Assembly: GCA_024655885.1 (NCBI GenBank) | Contig: JANLFN010000008.1 | Location: 1-64,000 of the forward strand | Direction: 5' to 3' | DNA: 64,000 nucleotides | DNA from: Eubacteriales bacterium | GTDB lineage: Bacteria; Bacillota; Clostridia; Acetivibrionales; JANLFN01 | Shown here: positions 41,856 through 51,300 of the stretch, piece by piece | How the letters are laid out: every line of letters starts with the position of its first letter | How positions within the stretch are numbered: the stretch's first letter is position 1 | Program-made: the position numbers and the translations under genes | Notes under the pieces: model-generated | What the model was told of the DNA's origin: nothing | What the model saw: only the letters and a program-made list of their open reading frames with translations | Database searches by the model: none

Positions 41856-42021
41856 TCAAGCCGTCTGCCCTGCCAGTTCGTTAAAAATTCTCTCATACTC
41901 TTTATTCCCGTTCACCGGCTCATATCCTCTTTTGTATAATTTGTCATACATTATTAGTGATCTCAGCCGCCCCCTTGACATACATGTCCCAAAGCCTTGT
42001 TACGCTTGATCCCAAAAACTC
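41856..42021 (-). pseudogene. Decayed gene fragment of unknown family
   Basis: Two adjoining open segments in different frames read FLGSSVTRLWDMYVKGAAEI (ending at 41944) and YDKLYKRGYEPVNGN then KEYERIFNELAGQTA (ending at 41856). The shift occurs around 41945. The composition looks like a real C-terminus, but there is no start codon and the family was not recognised. Confidence 0.4.
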
Positions 42022-42093
42022 TTACGCCAAACTTGAGTAAAAATTAAATAAAAATAATACCAACTGCGCAAAATAAAAAAGCTGGAGGTTGCT

Positions 42094-42822
42094 ATGCAAA
42101 GCGAATTATTGTCGGATATCTTTAACACCGCTATAAAAAGCATTGTTTCTATCACTGTGCTGTTTTTTATTACAAAACCGATACGCAAAAAGCATATAGC
42201 CCAGCTAACGTTTTTTGATTATATAGCAGGTATAGCCATTGGCTCCATAGCCGGTTCCTTTTCGGTAGAGAAAGATGCTTATTACACAACAGGCTTAACT
42301 GCACTTATTGTATGGGGACTTTTTGCATTTGCTGTTGCATATATTTCCATGAAAAGCTTGAAGGCAAGACATTTTCTTGATGGAACCCCAACAATTTTCA
42401 TACAAAATGGAAGGATATTAGATGGAAACCTTAAAAAAGAAAAAATAAACATAAATGACCTTTTAGAAGAATTAAGGCTAAAAGGTGTATTTAATCTTGC
42501 AGATGTTGAGTTTGCCATTCTGGAAGCAGATGGAGAGGTGAGCGTACAGATGAAGTCTCAGAAGCGGCCTCTCACACCGGATGACATGCATATACCCACC
42601 CGGTATCAGGGATTGACGGCAAACCTCATTATTGACGGGAGTGTGATGCAAGAGAATCTTCATCTCGTTAATCGTGATGAGAAGTGGCTTAAGGATGAAC
42701 TTTCGAAAAGGAATATAACTTCTGAAAAGGACGTTCTACTTGCAGCACTGGATACCGAAGGTGGGCTTTATATCAGTATGAAAGGCAACAAAGATACGGA
42801 TGAAAGAAGAATTTTAGGGTAA
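42094..42822 (+). CDS. DUF421 (YetF/YcaP-like) membrane protein
   Basis: The 242-residue protein has three N-terminal membrane helices (about 12-95) and a soluble domain with the family motifs HIAQLTFFDYIAGIAIGSIAG and LDGTPTIFIQNGRIL. Members such as YetF and YdfS occur in spore-formers, some in spore membranes; the biochemical role is unknown. TGGAGG lies 6 nt before the ATG, and a terminator follows. Confidence 0.92.
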   Translation: MQSELLSDIFNTAIKSIVSITVLFFITKPIRKKHIAQLTFFDYIAGIAIGSIAGSFSVEKDAYYTTGLTALIVWGLFAFAVAYISMKSLKARHFLDGTPTIFIQNGRILDGNLKKEKININDLLEELRLKGVFNLADVEFAILEADGEVSVQMKSQKRPLTPDDMHIPTRYQGLTANLIIDGSVMQENLHLVNRDEKWLKDELSKRNITSEKDVLLAALDTEGGLYISMKGNKDTDERRILG

Positions 42823-42992
42823 TCATCAAAACCCATAGACACAGAAGATCCCTCTACCAGGCAAATTTCTGATTTCGTATAATAATATCAGGATGTCGAT
42901 TGCCTCATGACCCGGAACCTAAAGGATTTCAATGACTCCCCCGTTAAAGCAATTTCGCCTGATGATTTTCTCAAAAGCATATAGCGATACAC

Positions 42993-43018
42993 ACCGTCCG
43001 GTCATCGGGCGGTTTTTC
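42993..43018 (+). terminator. Intrinsic terminator
   Basis: ACCGTCC pairs with GGGCGGT (one G-T pair) around a 7-nt loop, followed by TTTTCTTT. It lies about 170 nt after the DUF421 gene. Confidence 0.7.
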
Positions 43019-43075
43019 TTTGCCAGCGTCCGCCTTCGCAGGTGGCTAGGCCTGAGTGGCAGCTCGTGCATAAGC

Positions 43076-45478
43076 TCATGAGATTATTTCGGCAATCCCC
43101 CATGCTTTAATGCGTTTCAGAGGGCTGATAATAGAAATAACCGTCACCAAAAGGATAAGAATCAGTATCAAAACAATCTGCACATAGGGAAACTTCCATA
43201 TAGTAAAGAGTCGTGGCAGAAAATTGTAAATAAGTACCTTTTGCAGAGCTATTCCCATAATACATCCGACAATACATCCTGTCAGGCTGTATGTGAGGGC
43301 TTCGACCAGCACCATTTTGTCAAGCTGCGCACCGGACATGCCTACTGCCCGCATGACCCCCAGATACCGGGTCTTGGATGCCACACTGGTATTCATGGTA
43401 TTGACGATGTTCAAAACGCTGATTAAAGCGATCACTGCCACAAAACCATATATAAAAACCGCCATGGTTAAAAAGTACCCATTAATCTCGGCATTTTTCT
43501 GACGCTGGTCATAAAACGCAATCGAGTCGTCCAGCATCCCCTTGATTTCACTTACCGTCTGCTCCTGCCCCGAACTATCAAGCTGAATGTCGATAATCCT
43601 GATGGTTGATTCTCCCGTCAGCTCGGTAAACAGCTTTTCAGTTGTGATAAAGGTGGTCAGGGAGGGCACCGAATCGTTGAATGGAACGGTACGCAGGATG
43701 GCCATTACGGTCATTTCTTTTGTTCCGTCAGGGGTTTGGATATAAACCTTGTCTCCCAGTTGCAGCGCTGCAGTCTCAATGCTAACACCATTCCTGAGGG
43801 GATGAGCAACTGCTATTATCCCGTGCTTCACATTCAGCTTTTCCTCGGAAAGCTCTCCTTCAATCAAATCCGTTTTTGCCCAGTTGAGCTGGTTTTTGTC
43901 ATAGGAGATCAGCCAGGATTTTTCGGGTGGAATAAACAGCCCGTTATCCTCTACCTGAACATTGCCTATAATTTGTTTGTAAGCATCGGTCAGTCTGGAG
44001 GCATGGAAGGTGGCGTCCACATAGCCGAACATCCTGCCATATACCTTTTTGATACCACTCAAGTCCGAGAGCTTTTCATACAGGCTATTGCTCAAGCCCT
44101 GCTCCGATGTAAGCGAGATATCCGGCGTATAAGGCTTTGTGGTTTTGAGGGAAGAGTGCATGAAATCCACAAATACCTGGAAGCCTAAAAACAGGACGAT
44201 GCTGATGGCAATGGAGCATGACATCAAAAAGAGTGTTTTCTTCTTCACAACGGCGTTGTTAATGCCCATGGCGACTTCTACATGGAACATTTTTGTCAGG
44301 CGCCCCTGCTTCTTCTTTTTGGAAATTTTTATTTCGTTGCTTCCGGTTGCCGCATTGACGGGGGATACCCTTGCCGCTTTTTTTGCAGGCCGAGAGGAAG
44401 CGATAAATACGGTGAATACCCCGATCGCAATTCCTGCGATGGTTCCCGCTATGCTAAAGTTAAACAGAGGCATTTCACCGAAAAGACTTCTGTTGTAATA
44501 CTTAAGTATCCCGCAGCACAGAAAAGCCAGCAGCATTCCCGCAAGCACTCCAATGGGGATTGCCCTCAACGTGATATGCAGCCCTTCTCTCTTGACCAGC
44601 TTTTTTATTTGTGACCGGGATGCGCCGATGCACCTTAAAAGCCCAAACTGTTGCACTCTTTCCATCACTGAGATGTTGAAAGTGTTATAGATCATCATGA
44701 CCCCGGCAATTAGAATGATGCAGAACAAAACCGCCCCTGTTGAATATAGTCCTATGACTGTGTTGCTTTTGCCGTACCCCATAACCGAAAGCAGATATTC
44801 ATTGCGGATGATTCGGCTGTCTGCCAGCTTCAGGCTGCTCTGGATTGCCTTTTGCACATCGTTGATATTGATACCGTCTTTAAACTCAATGAGAAGGCCG
44901 GTGGATTTTTCTGCGTTTACCTCATTGGCACCTGCAATGGATAAATATACACCCGGCATGCCCTTTGCCTTTGTATTGCCATAATCACTGCATATTCCGC
45001 TGATTACAAACTTCTTCTCGGTATTGCCGGCAAAAGTTATCTTGGCCACATCCCCCACTTTCAGATGAAGGTTTTCCGCCGCCCATGCTTCCAGTATCAT
45101 TTCATTTTCCGCCACGGGATATCTGCCTTCCAAAAGGGTAATTTGCATGTTTGGAGCGAATTTTTGGTCCACTGCCGCCAACCTACACTCTTTCCCGTTT
45201 AAATTCCCGTTTCTGAAGGATATCCACGTGCCGGCGTTTTTCACATCCATGCGGCTGGTAATGGCCTGCTTTTCTTCATTGGTGGCATCTTTCACACCCA
45301 GATGATAATTACCATATTCGTGAATCTGCTGAATCTTTTCAAATTGCAGAAAAAAATCCAGCATGGAAAAAATACCAGTCACTAGGGCTACGGACAGGGC
45401 AACACTGATGATGACCAGCCGGGTTTTCTTTTTATGGGCCGTCAGGTATTTGGATGCAAGAGACAGATAGCTTTTCAT
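43076..45478 (-). CDS. ABC transporter permease, MacB/FtsX type
   Basis: The 800-residue protein has the layout of large FtsX-domain permeases: one helix, an extracytoplasmic domain (about 50-235), three helices, a second helix and extracytoplasmic domain (about 410-660), then three helices. FtsX motifs are visible (IGLYSTGAVLFCIILIAGVM, then FGLLRCIGASRSQIKKLV, and RYLGVMRAVGMSGAQLDKMV). Members export peptides, lipids or antibiotics, or act with sensors as in BceAB. The start overlaps the ATPase stop by four bases, so the two genes are coupled. No sensor kinase is adjacent. Confidence 0.92.
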   Translation of the reverse strand: MKSYLSLASKYLTAHKKKTRLVIISVALSVALVTGIFSMLDFFLQFEKIQQIHEYGNYHLGVKDATNEEKQAITSRMDVKNAGTWISFRNGNLNGKECRLAAVDQKFAPNMQITLLEGRYPVAENEMILEAWAAENLHLKVGDVAKITFAGNTEKKFVISGICSDYGNTKAKGMPGVYLSIAGANEVNAEKSTGLLIEFKDGININDVQKAIQSSLKLADSRIIRNEYLLSVMGYGKSNTVIGLYSTGAVLFCIILIAGVMMIYNTFNISVMERVQQFGLLRCIGASRSQIKKLVKREGLHITLRAIPIGVLAGMLLAFLCCGILKYYNRSLFGEMPLFNFSIAGTIAGIAIGVFTVFIASSRPAKKAARVSPVNAATGSNEIKISKKKKQGRLTKMFHVEVAMGINNAVVKKKTLFLMSCSIAISIVLFLGFQVFVDFMHSSLKTTKPYTPDISLTSEQGLSNSLYEKLSDLSGIKKVYGRMFGYVDATFHASRLTDAYKQIIGNVQVEDNGLFIPPEKSWLISYDKNQLNWAKTDLIEGELSEEKLNVKHGIIAVAHPLRNGVSIETAALQLGDKVYIQTPDGTKEMTVMAILRTVPFNDSVPSLTTFITTEKLFTELTGESTIRIIDIQLDSSGQEQTVSEIKGMLDDSIAFYDQRQKNAEINGYFLTMAVFIYGFVAVIALISVLNIVNTMNTSVASKTRYLGVMRAVGMSGAQLDKMVLVEALTYSLTGCIVGCIMGIALQKVLIYNFLPRLFTIWKFPYVQIVLILILILLVTVISIISPLKRIKAWGIAEIIS

Positions 45479-46161
45479 TTCCGCACCCCTTCCAGATCGG
45501 TCACGACGCCGTCCTCCACACTCAGCACACGGTCTGCAAAGGATGTGTAGCTCTGGTTATGCGTAATCATGATGAGGGTCTGATGATACCTCTCCACAGA
45601 TAGCTTCATGAGGCTTACCACATCCCGGCTGTTTTTTGTATCTAAATTGCCGGTCGGTTCATCCGCAAGAATAATGGCAGGCCTTGTCGCTAAAGCCCGC
45701 CCGATGGCCACCCTCTGCTGTTGTCCGCCGGAGAGCTGATTTGGCAGGTGATGCTTTCTCTCTGCCAGCCCCAATACGTCCAGCAATTCGTCAATATAGG
45801 ATTTATCCGGTTTTCTGTAGTCTAAAAGCAATGGCAAAATAATATTTTCTTCCACATTGAGTTCCGGAACCAGATTATATGCCTGAAAGATGAAGCCGAT
45901 ATTCCGCCTGCGGAAGACGGATAAATCTTTTTCCTTCATGGTGAAAATATCCTTTCCGTCCAAGAACACCTTGCCGGAGGTGGGAGTATCCAAGGCGCCC
46001 AGCAGATTGAGCAGCGTACTTTTCCCGGAGCCCGACGGCCCTACGACGGCAACAAACTCTCCTTTGGCAACCGAAAAGGACGCATTTTTTAAGGCGTCCA
46101 CTTTTGTTTCACCTGTCCCGTATGTTTTGCACAAATTTTCGGTAATTAATATATCCATCAT
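45475..46161 (-). CDS. ABC transporter ATP-binding protein, MacB/LolD type
   Basis: The 228-residue ATPase has Walker [17 protein letters not shown]-loop [12 protein letters not shown], signature [15 protein letters not shown], Walker [12 protein letters not shown] and the H-loop MITHNQ. It pairs with the overlapping permease. The ATG at 46161 has GGAAGG 5 nt upstream. Confidence 0.94.
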   Translation of the reverse strand: MMDILITENLCKTYGTGETKVDALKNASFSVAKGEFVAVVGPSGSGKSTLLNLLGALDTPTSGKVFLDGKDIFTMKEKDLSVFRRRNIGFIFQAYNLVPELNVEENIILPLLLDYRKPDKSYIDELLDVLGLAERKHHLPNQLSGGQQQRVAIGRALATRPAIILADEPTGNLDTKNSRDVVSLMKLSVERYHQTLIMITHNQSYTSFADRVLSVEDGVVTDLEGVRK

Positions 46162-46209
46162 AAACACCTTCCTTGCTATTTTAAAGATGATAGCATAGGA
46201 ATCTTACTC

Positions 46210-46542
46210 TCAGGTGAATCCAATCTTACAGATTTGAAAGCTTTGGAAAGGTAAGATAAAAGGCAGTTCCCCCACTTCCACAGCGCTCCTCACCGCGCAG
46301 CCCGGTTCCATGGTATGGGAGCAATCCCTGTACCTGCATTTCGCCGCCAAACCCTCAATGTCCTCAAAGGATTTGGACAGATTGCCGGAAACTTCGGCGA
46401 ATATCTCTCCATTTTCGCTGACTACTTTATATAAATCACGGTGCTGTTCGGAAACCCTTGCCGGAAACATTCCGTCAGCAGTCCTTTCAAACACCCCGAC
46501 CCAGAAGGGGTCGTCAAAATAAACAGTCAACATGATATTCAT
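46210..46542 (-). pseudogene. Chimeric ORF: YjdF N-terminus joined to RsgA fragments
   Basis: The 110 codons combine pieces of two families. Residues 1-29 (LTVYFDDPFWVGVFER) match the start of YjdF. Residues 30-58 (SEQHRDLYKVVSENGEIFAE) match the N-terminal OB-fold of the ribosome-maturation GTPase RsgA, and residues 60-98 (FEDIEGLAAKCRYRDCSHTM, then EPGCAVR) match its C-terminal zinc-binding region. The whole GTPase domain of RsgA and the rest of YjdF are missing, so enzymatic function is unlikely. The frame is open throughout, with AGGAGG, a consensus promoter and a yjdF-type riboswitch upstream, so it may be expressed. Confidence 0.75.
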
Positions 46543-46569
46543 TTTTCATTCCTCCTGTAAATTTACCTT

Positions 46570-46657
46570 GGAGAGAATGGACAACCCCAGGAGGGCAGGT
46601 TACTGACAGGAATGGTCCTGCACCCGGACTACCAACCGGATCGTGTTTTTATCTTCC
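46570..46657 (-). ncRNA. yjdF-motif riboswitch
   Basis: Between the promoter and the yjdF-like start, the minus strand has conserved blocks of the yjdF motif: GATCCGGTTGGTAGTCCGGG, then TGCAGG, CAGTAACCTGCC, CCTGGGG and TTGTCC. This RNA class binds diverse azaaromatic compounds and controls translation of yjdF genes in Firmicutes. The position directly before a YjdF N-terminus supports it. Limits are approximate. Confidence 0.75.
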
Positions 46658-46663
46658 GCTTAT

Positions 46664-46692
46664 ATTATAATTGGCCTACTTGAATGAGTCAA
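46664..46692 (-). promoter_or_regulatory. Promoter of the yjdF riboswitch
   Basis: On the minus strand TTGACT (46687-46692) and TATAAT (46664-46669) are exactly 17 bp apart, a near-consensus vegetative promoter. Confidence 0.85.
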
Positions 46693-46904
46693 AAAACTTT
46701 TTCAAGTCGGCTTTTGTCTCACTGCTCAGATAATGCCGTTGCATCGGTTATACCAAACTCACGCGTGGTAATACGTCCTTTTAATTCATTAACCGGGACA
46801 TCGGGTCCGACTATCTTGGAAGGTATAATCCGGGGTGGAAGTTGCCAATCACAATCATAAAAATTAAGCACAGTGTATAAAAACAAATATTTATTTAGTG
46901 ATAA

Positions 46905-47765
46905 ACTCATACTCCCGGCCAGATTTCATTAACATATCATATTAAAAAAGTACTGGAAAATGCTATTATTAACAGCAAAGAATTTACAGATTCCATAGAA
47001 GACTATTATTACTATATTGATAGATTGATCAAAGGCTATACCATTGAAAGCAAAGCTGTGCAGTACTATTTGAAAAAAAGGAAATGGAACATCAAGGACG
47101 CCTTTATCATTTACAACTTTTCATCTCCCGGCAATACTCATATTGAAGACAATCTATTTAAGGTTTATTTGTACCGGATTAAGGAAATCATGAAAAAGTC
47201 AATCGTTTTCGAATATGAGAGTTCAATTGTTGCAATCTCAAAATATGACGACTTCCCCTTAACAGACACAAAATTCCTTACCGGCCTTGATGAGTTACTG
47301 GGCAAGTTGGATTTAAAATGTGGGATAAGTATGAGCTTCAGTAATTTCATGAACTTGAAATATTATTACATTCAGAGTAAATTAGCCTTATCAGAGGGCT
47401 TTGAAAAAGATAGCCAGCCTCTACACTATTACTATGGGGACTATTTTCTGGATCATTTATTGCACTCCTTGGACAATTCAACAAGTATGCGAAGCTTATG
47501 CCATCCAAAAATTCTTGAGCTTAAAGAATATGACAACAATAATGATAGCAACAGTGTGGAATGCTTATTTGAGTATCTATTGAATGGCAGAAATAACTCT
47601 ATGACCGCTAAAAAGCTTCATATACACAGAAACACTTTAATGTATAGAATCAATAAAATATTGGAATTTATAGCCATGGATTTGAATGATGAAAGAACAA
47701 TGCTGCATGTTTTGTTTTCATGTATTATTGTGAATTACTTGAATGATTCTTACATTCTTTTCTAA
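46905..47765 (+). pseudogene. N-terminally truncated PucR-type regulator
   Basis: The plus strand is open from 46905 (after a TAA) to 47765. The protein matches the second half of PucR/CdaR regulators, ending in a helix-turn-helix MTAKKLHIHRNTLMYRINKI that resembles SANALHIHRNTMIYRIEKI of the intact regulator at 28142. The N-terminal sensing part is missing, and no ATG with a ribosome site exists at the front; a TTG at 47025 is the first possible start. It lies upstream of a decayed aminomethyltransferase, as if the two once formed a substrate-inducible unit. Confidence 0.75.
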
Positions 47766-48091
47766 CATTTTGCCGTATACAAATCATTCCCGCCATGATA
47801 AAATGATGCTGAAATAAGGCAATAGACGCGTCTTTAGCTGCTTATTATACCATATCAAACAACCGAAAACCGTTAATGGCTTTCGTGCTGGCAGCACATT
47901 GGCAAAGCGCATCGAGAGAGAAACAGCATTGACAATACTTAAAAAGATTTCCGAAAAAATGTGCACATTTAAAAAGTATGTACTTTAGAATGGAAAGTTG
48001 CGGGTTGGATACATTGACCGGTTATGCTATCCCCTGTTTTCCGCAAGAATCAAGTTATTTAAACATATTATATTAATGAGGAATTTTTACT

Positions 48092-48883
48092 ATGGCAAAT
48101 AAAGAAAATTTACTGCAGTATAACCCCGCAATCCCTTATCATGGCGATGCATTCTTACTTACCGCTTTTACGGGAGTTCTCGGGCCGTATTCCTATACAG
48201 GCTGGCGCCATGAAACCATGGCGTGGAAAGAAGGCGCATAATTGCCGGCCCAATTTCTCTTGAGATACTGGAAGCAGCTTCGGGTGACAATTTGCACGAC
48301 CTTGGTTTCCTTGACCATAGGATGTCCAAGATTGCAGGATGCGATGTCCGCATTATCCGTATCGGTATGGCCGGAACTCTTGGCTATGAGGTGCATGGCA
48401 ACATCGAAAATGCCCATGACGTCTACAATGCCATATGGGAAGCCGGCCAACCACTTGGCATGAGAAAACTCGGCCAGCAGGCCTACATGATGAATCACAC
48501 TGAAGATGGCTTCCCGCAGGCATATTATCATTTCTTATATACATGGGACAAGGAAGACGTAGTGGACATTTACAGATCACAGTTTGAAGAAGGCGATCAT
48601 TATCACCTGATAGAAACTCCCAACGACTTCTTTGGCACGACGTTCCATTTTGACAAGGTGCTCAATGATAAGGGAGAGGTCGTTGGCTGCAGTTCCGGAA
48701 GATCAAACAGCTATCACTTCAGAAAGATGATCTCACTGTGCACTATTGACAGAGAGTATGCAAAAATTGGTACAGAGCTTACGCTTGTATGGGGTAACGA
48801 AGGTGAACGCCAAAAGAGCATTAAAGTAAAAGTAGCACGTTTTCCGTATCTCAACGAGAACAGAAATGAACATATTGACTCCT
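48092..48883 (+). pseudogene. Decayed aminomethyltransferase (GcvT-like demethylase)
   Basis: A gene start with GAGGAA and ATG at 48092 encodes a GcvT-like N-terminus (PYHGDAFLLTAFTGVLGPYS, then GWRHETMAWKEGA) that stops at 48241. In another frame the homology continues (GPISLEILEAASGDNLHD, then RIGMAGTLGYEVHG) after a deletion. A second deletion joins AYYHFLYTWDKED to a later segment. The C-terminus (VARFPYLNENRNE) runs straight into the end of the GC-rich ABC permease gene. Related proteins demethylate methoxylated aromatics or glycine-betaine-type compounds with tetrahydrofolate. This copy is non-functional. Confidence 0.8.
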
Positions 48884-50413
48884 CTACTCCGCCACAATAT
48901 CTCTGTGCGAAAAGCAAACCAGACTCAAGCCCACCAATACGGCAGAAACCAGCAGCATAGTAAAAATGGGAGGGAAGGATACCACGACACCGGGGTAAAC
49001 CCACGAAAACGGCGAGAGCGCGAAAACATGATTGCCAATCGCCTTAATCTCCCATAAAAACTCCAGCAAGAGCGACGCGCCGAGCAATCCCCAACTGACC
49101 GGCGCCGCCGCACGGGGCGCAATACCGTACAAAAACGCCGTAACCGAAGCAATCAGCCATACCGCCGGCAGCCGTGCAATGCAGGAAGTAAAATCGCCGA
49201 TGCAATAGCCAAAAAGCGCGATGGCTGCCGCGCTGCCGGTAAAGGCGATAAGCAGGTGACCCGCCACATACCGAGTGCGCGTAGTTGCGCCGGCCAATAC
49301 CAATTCGGCGCGGGTCATGGATTCTTCTTCCCGAATGCGCAATACGGCCATGATCCCATAGGCGGCCAGAACCTGTGTCAGTATATAGGCCAATATGGCG
49401 AGAAACGCGTTTCCGGCTCCGCCCAAAGCGGCCGACAGTCCGGGCAGGAAAGCGGTGCCCTCAAGCATTTTATTGATGCTGGGCATAAGCGAAGCGATAA
49501 TCAGTCCCATCACGGCGTATGCCGCCACCCAGAGGAAAAGCATCCCCCTTTGCAGCCGCCATGCAAGCGCCAACGGGCTTTTGAAGCTTTTACGCCCATG
49601 AACCCTGCCGCTTCGCTCCCTCATATAGCTGCCGCCCATATCCCGCCGGCCGGATAAAACATACGCCATGGCCGTCAGCAGCGCGATTGCCGGAACCGCG
49701 AAGGCAAACAGCAAGAAATTTTCCCCCGCATAGGGGCGCGCATAGGCGCACCAGCCCAGCGGCGTCCACAGCAGCAGCTTCTCGTTTCCGGCGGCATTGG
49801 CGAGGACCTGCCACACAAGGAAAAAGGCAACCGCTCCAAAAGAAAGCCCGCGGGCCAGTCGCGCATTGGGCGCTACCTGCGCCGCAATTGCCGCCATCCC
49901 GGCAAAGCAGCAGCCGCAAAGCGCCGTCGCCAGCCCTGCCACCAACGAACCCGGAGCGGGAAACCCGGCGGCTGCAAACCCCGCCGCCATGGCCACACCG
50001 CCCAGCAGGTTTGCGCCGAATACTTTTACCAGCGCCGCCGTCAGCGGTGCCTTCGGGCCCACGGCACCGGCGCGGAGCAGCTCCAGCCGGCCCTGCTCTT
50101 CATCCACGCGCGTGTTGTTTATAATGAGCACGATGCTGAGAATCGACGTAATAATTGCGGTGGAGAGCCGGATGCGCCAGACGGTCACACCCGCAATGGT
50201 GTTTGCCGCAATAGTGCCCAGCAGCGCGTTGCCCTGATTTTCTGCAATGTAGGTGCTTAGTTGCTCCGGCGTTTGCAGCACCGCCATATTGGATGCCGCC
50301 GCAGCATAGGCGAACAGAAACGGCAGCAAAATCAGTAATAATGTAATCACCTTGTTATTCCGGAGATAGATTTTCAGCAATTTGCCTGTGGCCGCATATT
50401 CCCTTTGTTTCAT
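48884..50413 (-). CDS. ABC-2 type exporter permease (polyketide/antibiotic exporter family)
   Basis: The 509-residue protein has about 12 membrane helices and belongs to the TnrB-like exporter family ('exporter of polyketide antibiotics'). It begins EYAATGKLLKIYLRNNKVIT, and RVDEEQGRLELLRAGAVG and RIREEESMTRAELVLAGATT mark its two repeated halves. Its DNA is far richer in G+C than the flanking genes. Its stop codon lies exactly where the aminomethyltransferase relic ends. The start overlaps the ATPase gene by four bases. Confidence 0.9.
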   Translation of the reverse strand: MKQREYAATGKLLKIYLRNNKVITLLLILLPFLFAYAAAASNMAVLQTPEQLSTYIAENQGNALLGTIAANTIAGVTVWRIRLSTAIITSILSIVLIINNTRVDEEQGRLELLRAGAVGPKAPLTAALVKVFGANLLGGVAMAAGFAAAGFPAPGSLVAGLATALCGCCFAGMAAIAAQVAPNARLARGLSFGAVAFFLVWQVLANAAGNEKLLLWTPLGWCAYARPYAGENFLLFAFAVPAIALLTAMAYVLSGRRDMGGSYMRERSGRVHGRKSFKSPLALAWRLQRGMLFLWVAAYAVMGLIIASLMPSINKMLEGTAFLPGLSAALGGAGNAFLAILAYILTQVLAAYGIMAVLRIREEESMTRAELVLAGATTRTRYVAGHLLIAFTGSAAAIALFGYCIGDFTSCIARLPAVWLIASVTAFLYGIAPRAAAPVSWGLLGASLLLEFLWEIKAIGNHVFALSPFSWVYPGVVVSFPPIFTMLLVSAVLVGLSLVCFSHRDIVAE

Positions 50414-51300
50414 TGCGTTTCATCGTCCTTGGCATAATAGTGCAAAAAGAGATCCTCCAGTTCCGGCGGGGCGCAATGCAGGGAAACCGTTTCATATTCC
50501 GTCAGCTTCTTTAACGCCACGTTAAGGGCTGCGGCATCAACGCTGAAGCTCGCCTTATTTCCCTCACAGCGGAGGCCGTATACGCCCGGAATCTGCAGCC
50601 CGGTGACAGGCCGGGCGCATTCCGCATGTACGATCAGCCGTGAAAACTGCTGCAATTCCCGCAGGCTTCCCGATTCCACAATCTGCCCCTCTTTGATAAT
50701 GGTTACCCGATCGCAGAGTTTTTCAACCTCAGCCAAAATGTGGCTGGATAGGAACACTGTTTTCCCCTGTGCCGCCATTTCCCGCACGCAATCTTGAAAC
50801 ACCGATTCCATTAACGGGTCAAGCCCGGATGTGGGCTCGTCGAAAATATACAGCTCCACATCCGACACCAGCGCCGCAATCAGCGCGACTTTCTGCCGGT
50901 TGCCCTTGGAATAGCTGCGGCATTTCTTACCCGGATCAAACTGGAACCGCTCAATCAGCTGCGCTCGCCGTTTGGGGTCCGGTTTGCCGCGCATGCGGGA
51001 AAGCAGGTCAATAACCTCTCCGCCGCTCAGATTGGGCCACGGATTGATTTCGCTGGGGACATAAGCAAGGCGTTTATGAAGCTCCACACAGTCCTTGAAC
51101 GGATCACCGCCCAGCAGTTTTACCTCCCCGCCGTCCTTTTTCAGCATGCCGAGCAAAATGCGGATGGTCGTGGACTTTCCCGCGCCGTTCATGCCGATGA
51201 ACCCATGGACTTCGCCTTGCTTCACCGATAGATCGATGCCGCGGAGCGCCTGTGTTTTTCCGTAAGATTTGGTGAGGCCGCTTATTTCGATGACTGCCAT
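50410..51300 (-). CDS. ABC-2 type exporter ATP-binding protein
   Basis: The 296-residue ATPase has Walker A GMNGAGKSTTIRILLG, signature SYSKGNRQKVALIAAL (a variant of LSGGQ), Walker B LYIFDEPTSGLDP and H-loop FLSSHIL. A C-terminal extension of about 80 residues is common in antibiotic-resistance ATPases of the CcmA/DrrA type. It overlaps the permease start and the end of the TetR gene, so the cassette is one operon. GC-rich like its partner. Confidence 0.93.
   Translation of the reverse strand: MAVIEISGLTKSYGKTQALRGIDLSVKQGEVHGFIGMNGAGKSTTIRILLGMLKKDGGEVKLLGGDPFKDCVELHKRLAYVPSEINPWPNLSGGEVIDLLSRMRGKPDPKRRAQLIERFQFDPGKKCRSYSKGNRQKVALIAALVSDVELYIFDEPTSGLDPLMESVFQDCVREMAAQGKTVFLSSHILAEVEKLCDRVTIIKEGQIVESGSLRELQQFSRLIVHAECARPVTGLQIPGVYGLRCEGNKASFSVDAAALNVALKKLTEYETVSLHCAPPELEDLFLHYYAKDDETQ

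Noticed and set aside
46719-46910. Minus-strand frame of 63 codons (QLPPRIIPSKIVGP...)
   Set aside because: Vaguely reminiscent of the N-terminus of iron-containing alcohol dehydrogenases, but the match is too weak and no ribosome site or continuation was found.
47780-47990. Plus-strand open stretches in two frames after the PucR remnant
   Set aside because: Some protein-like composition but no recognisable family, no start and frequent stops.
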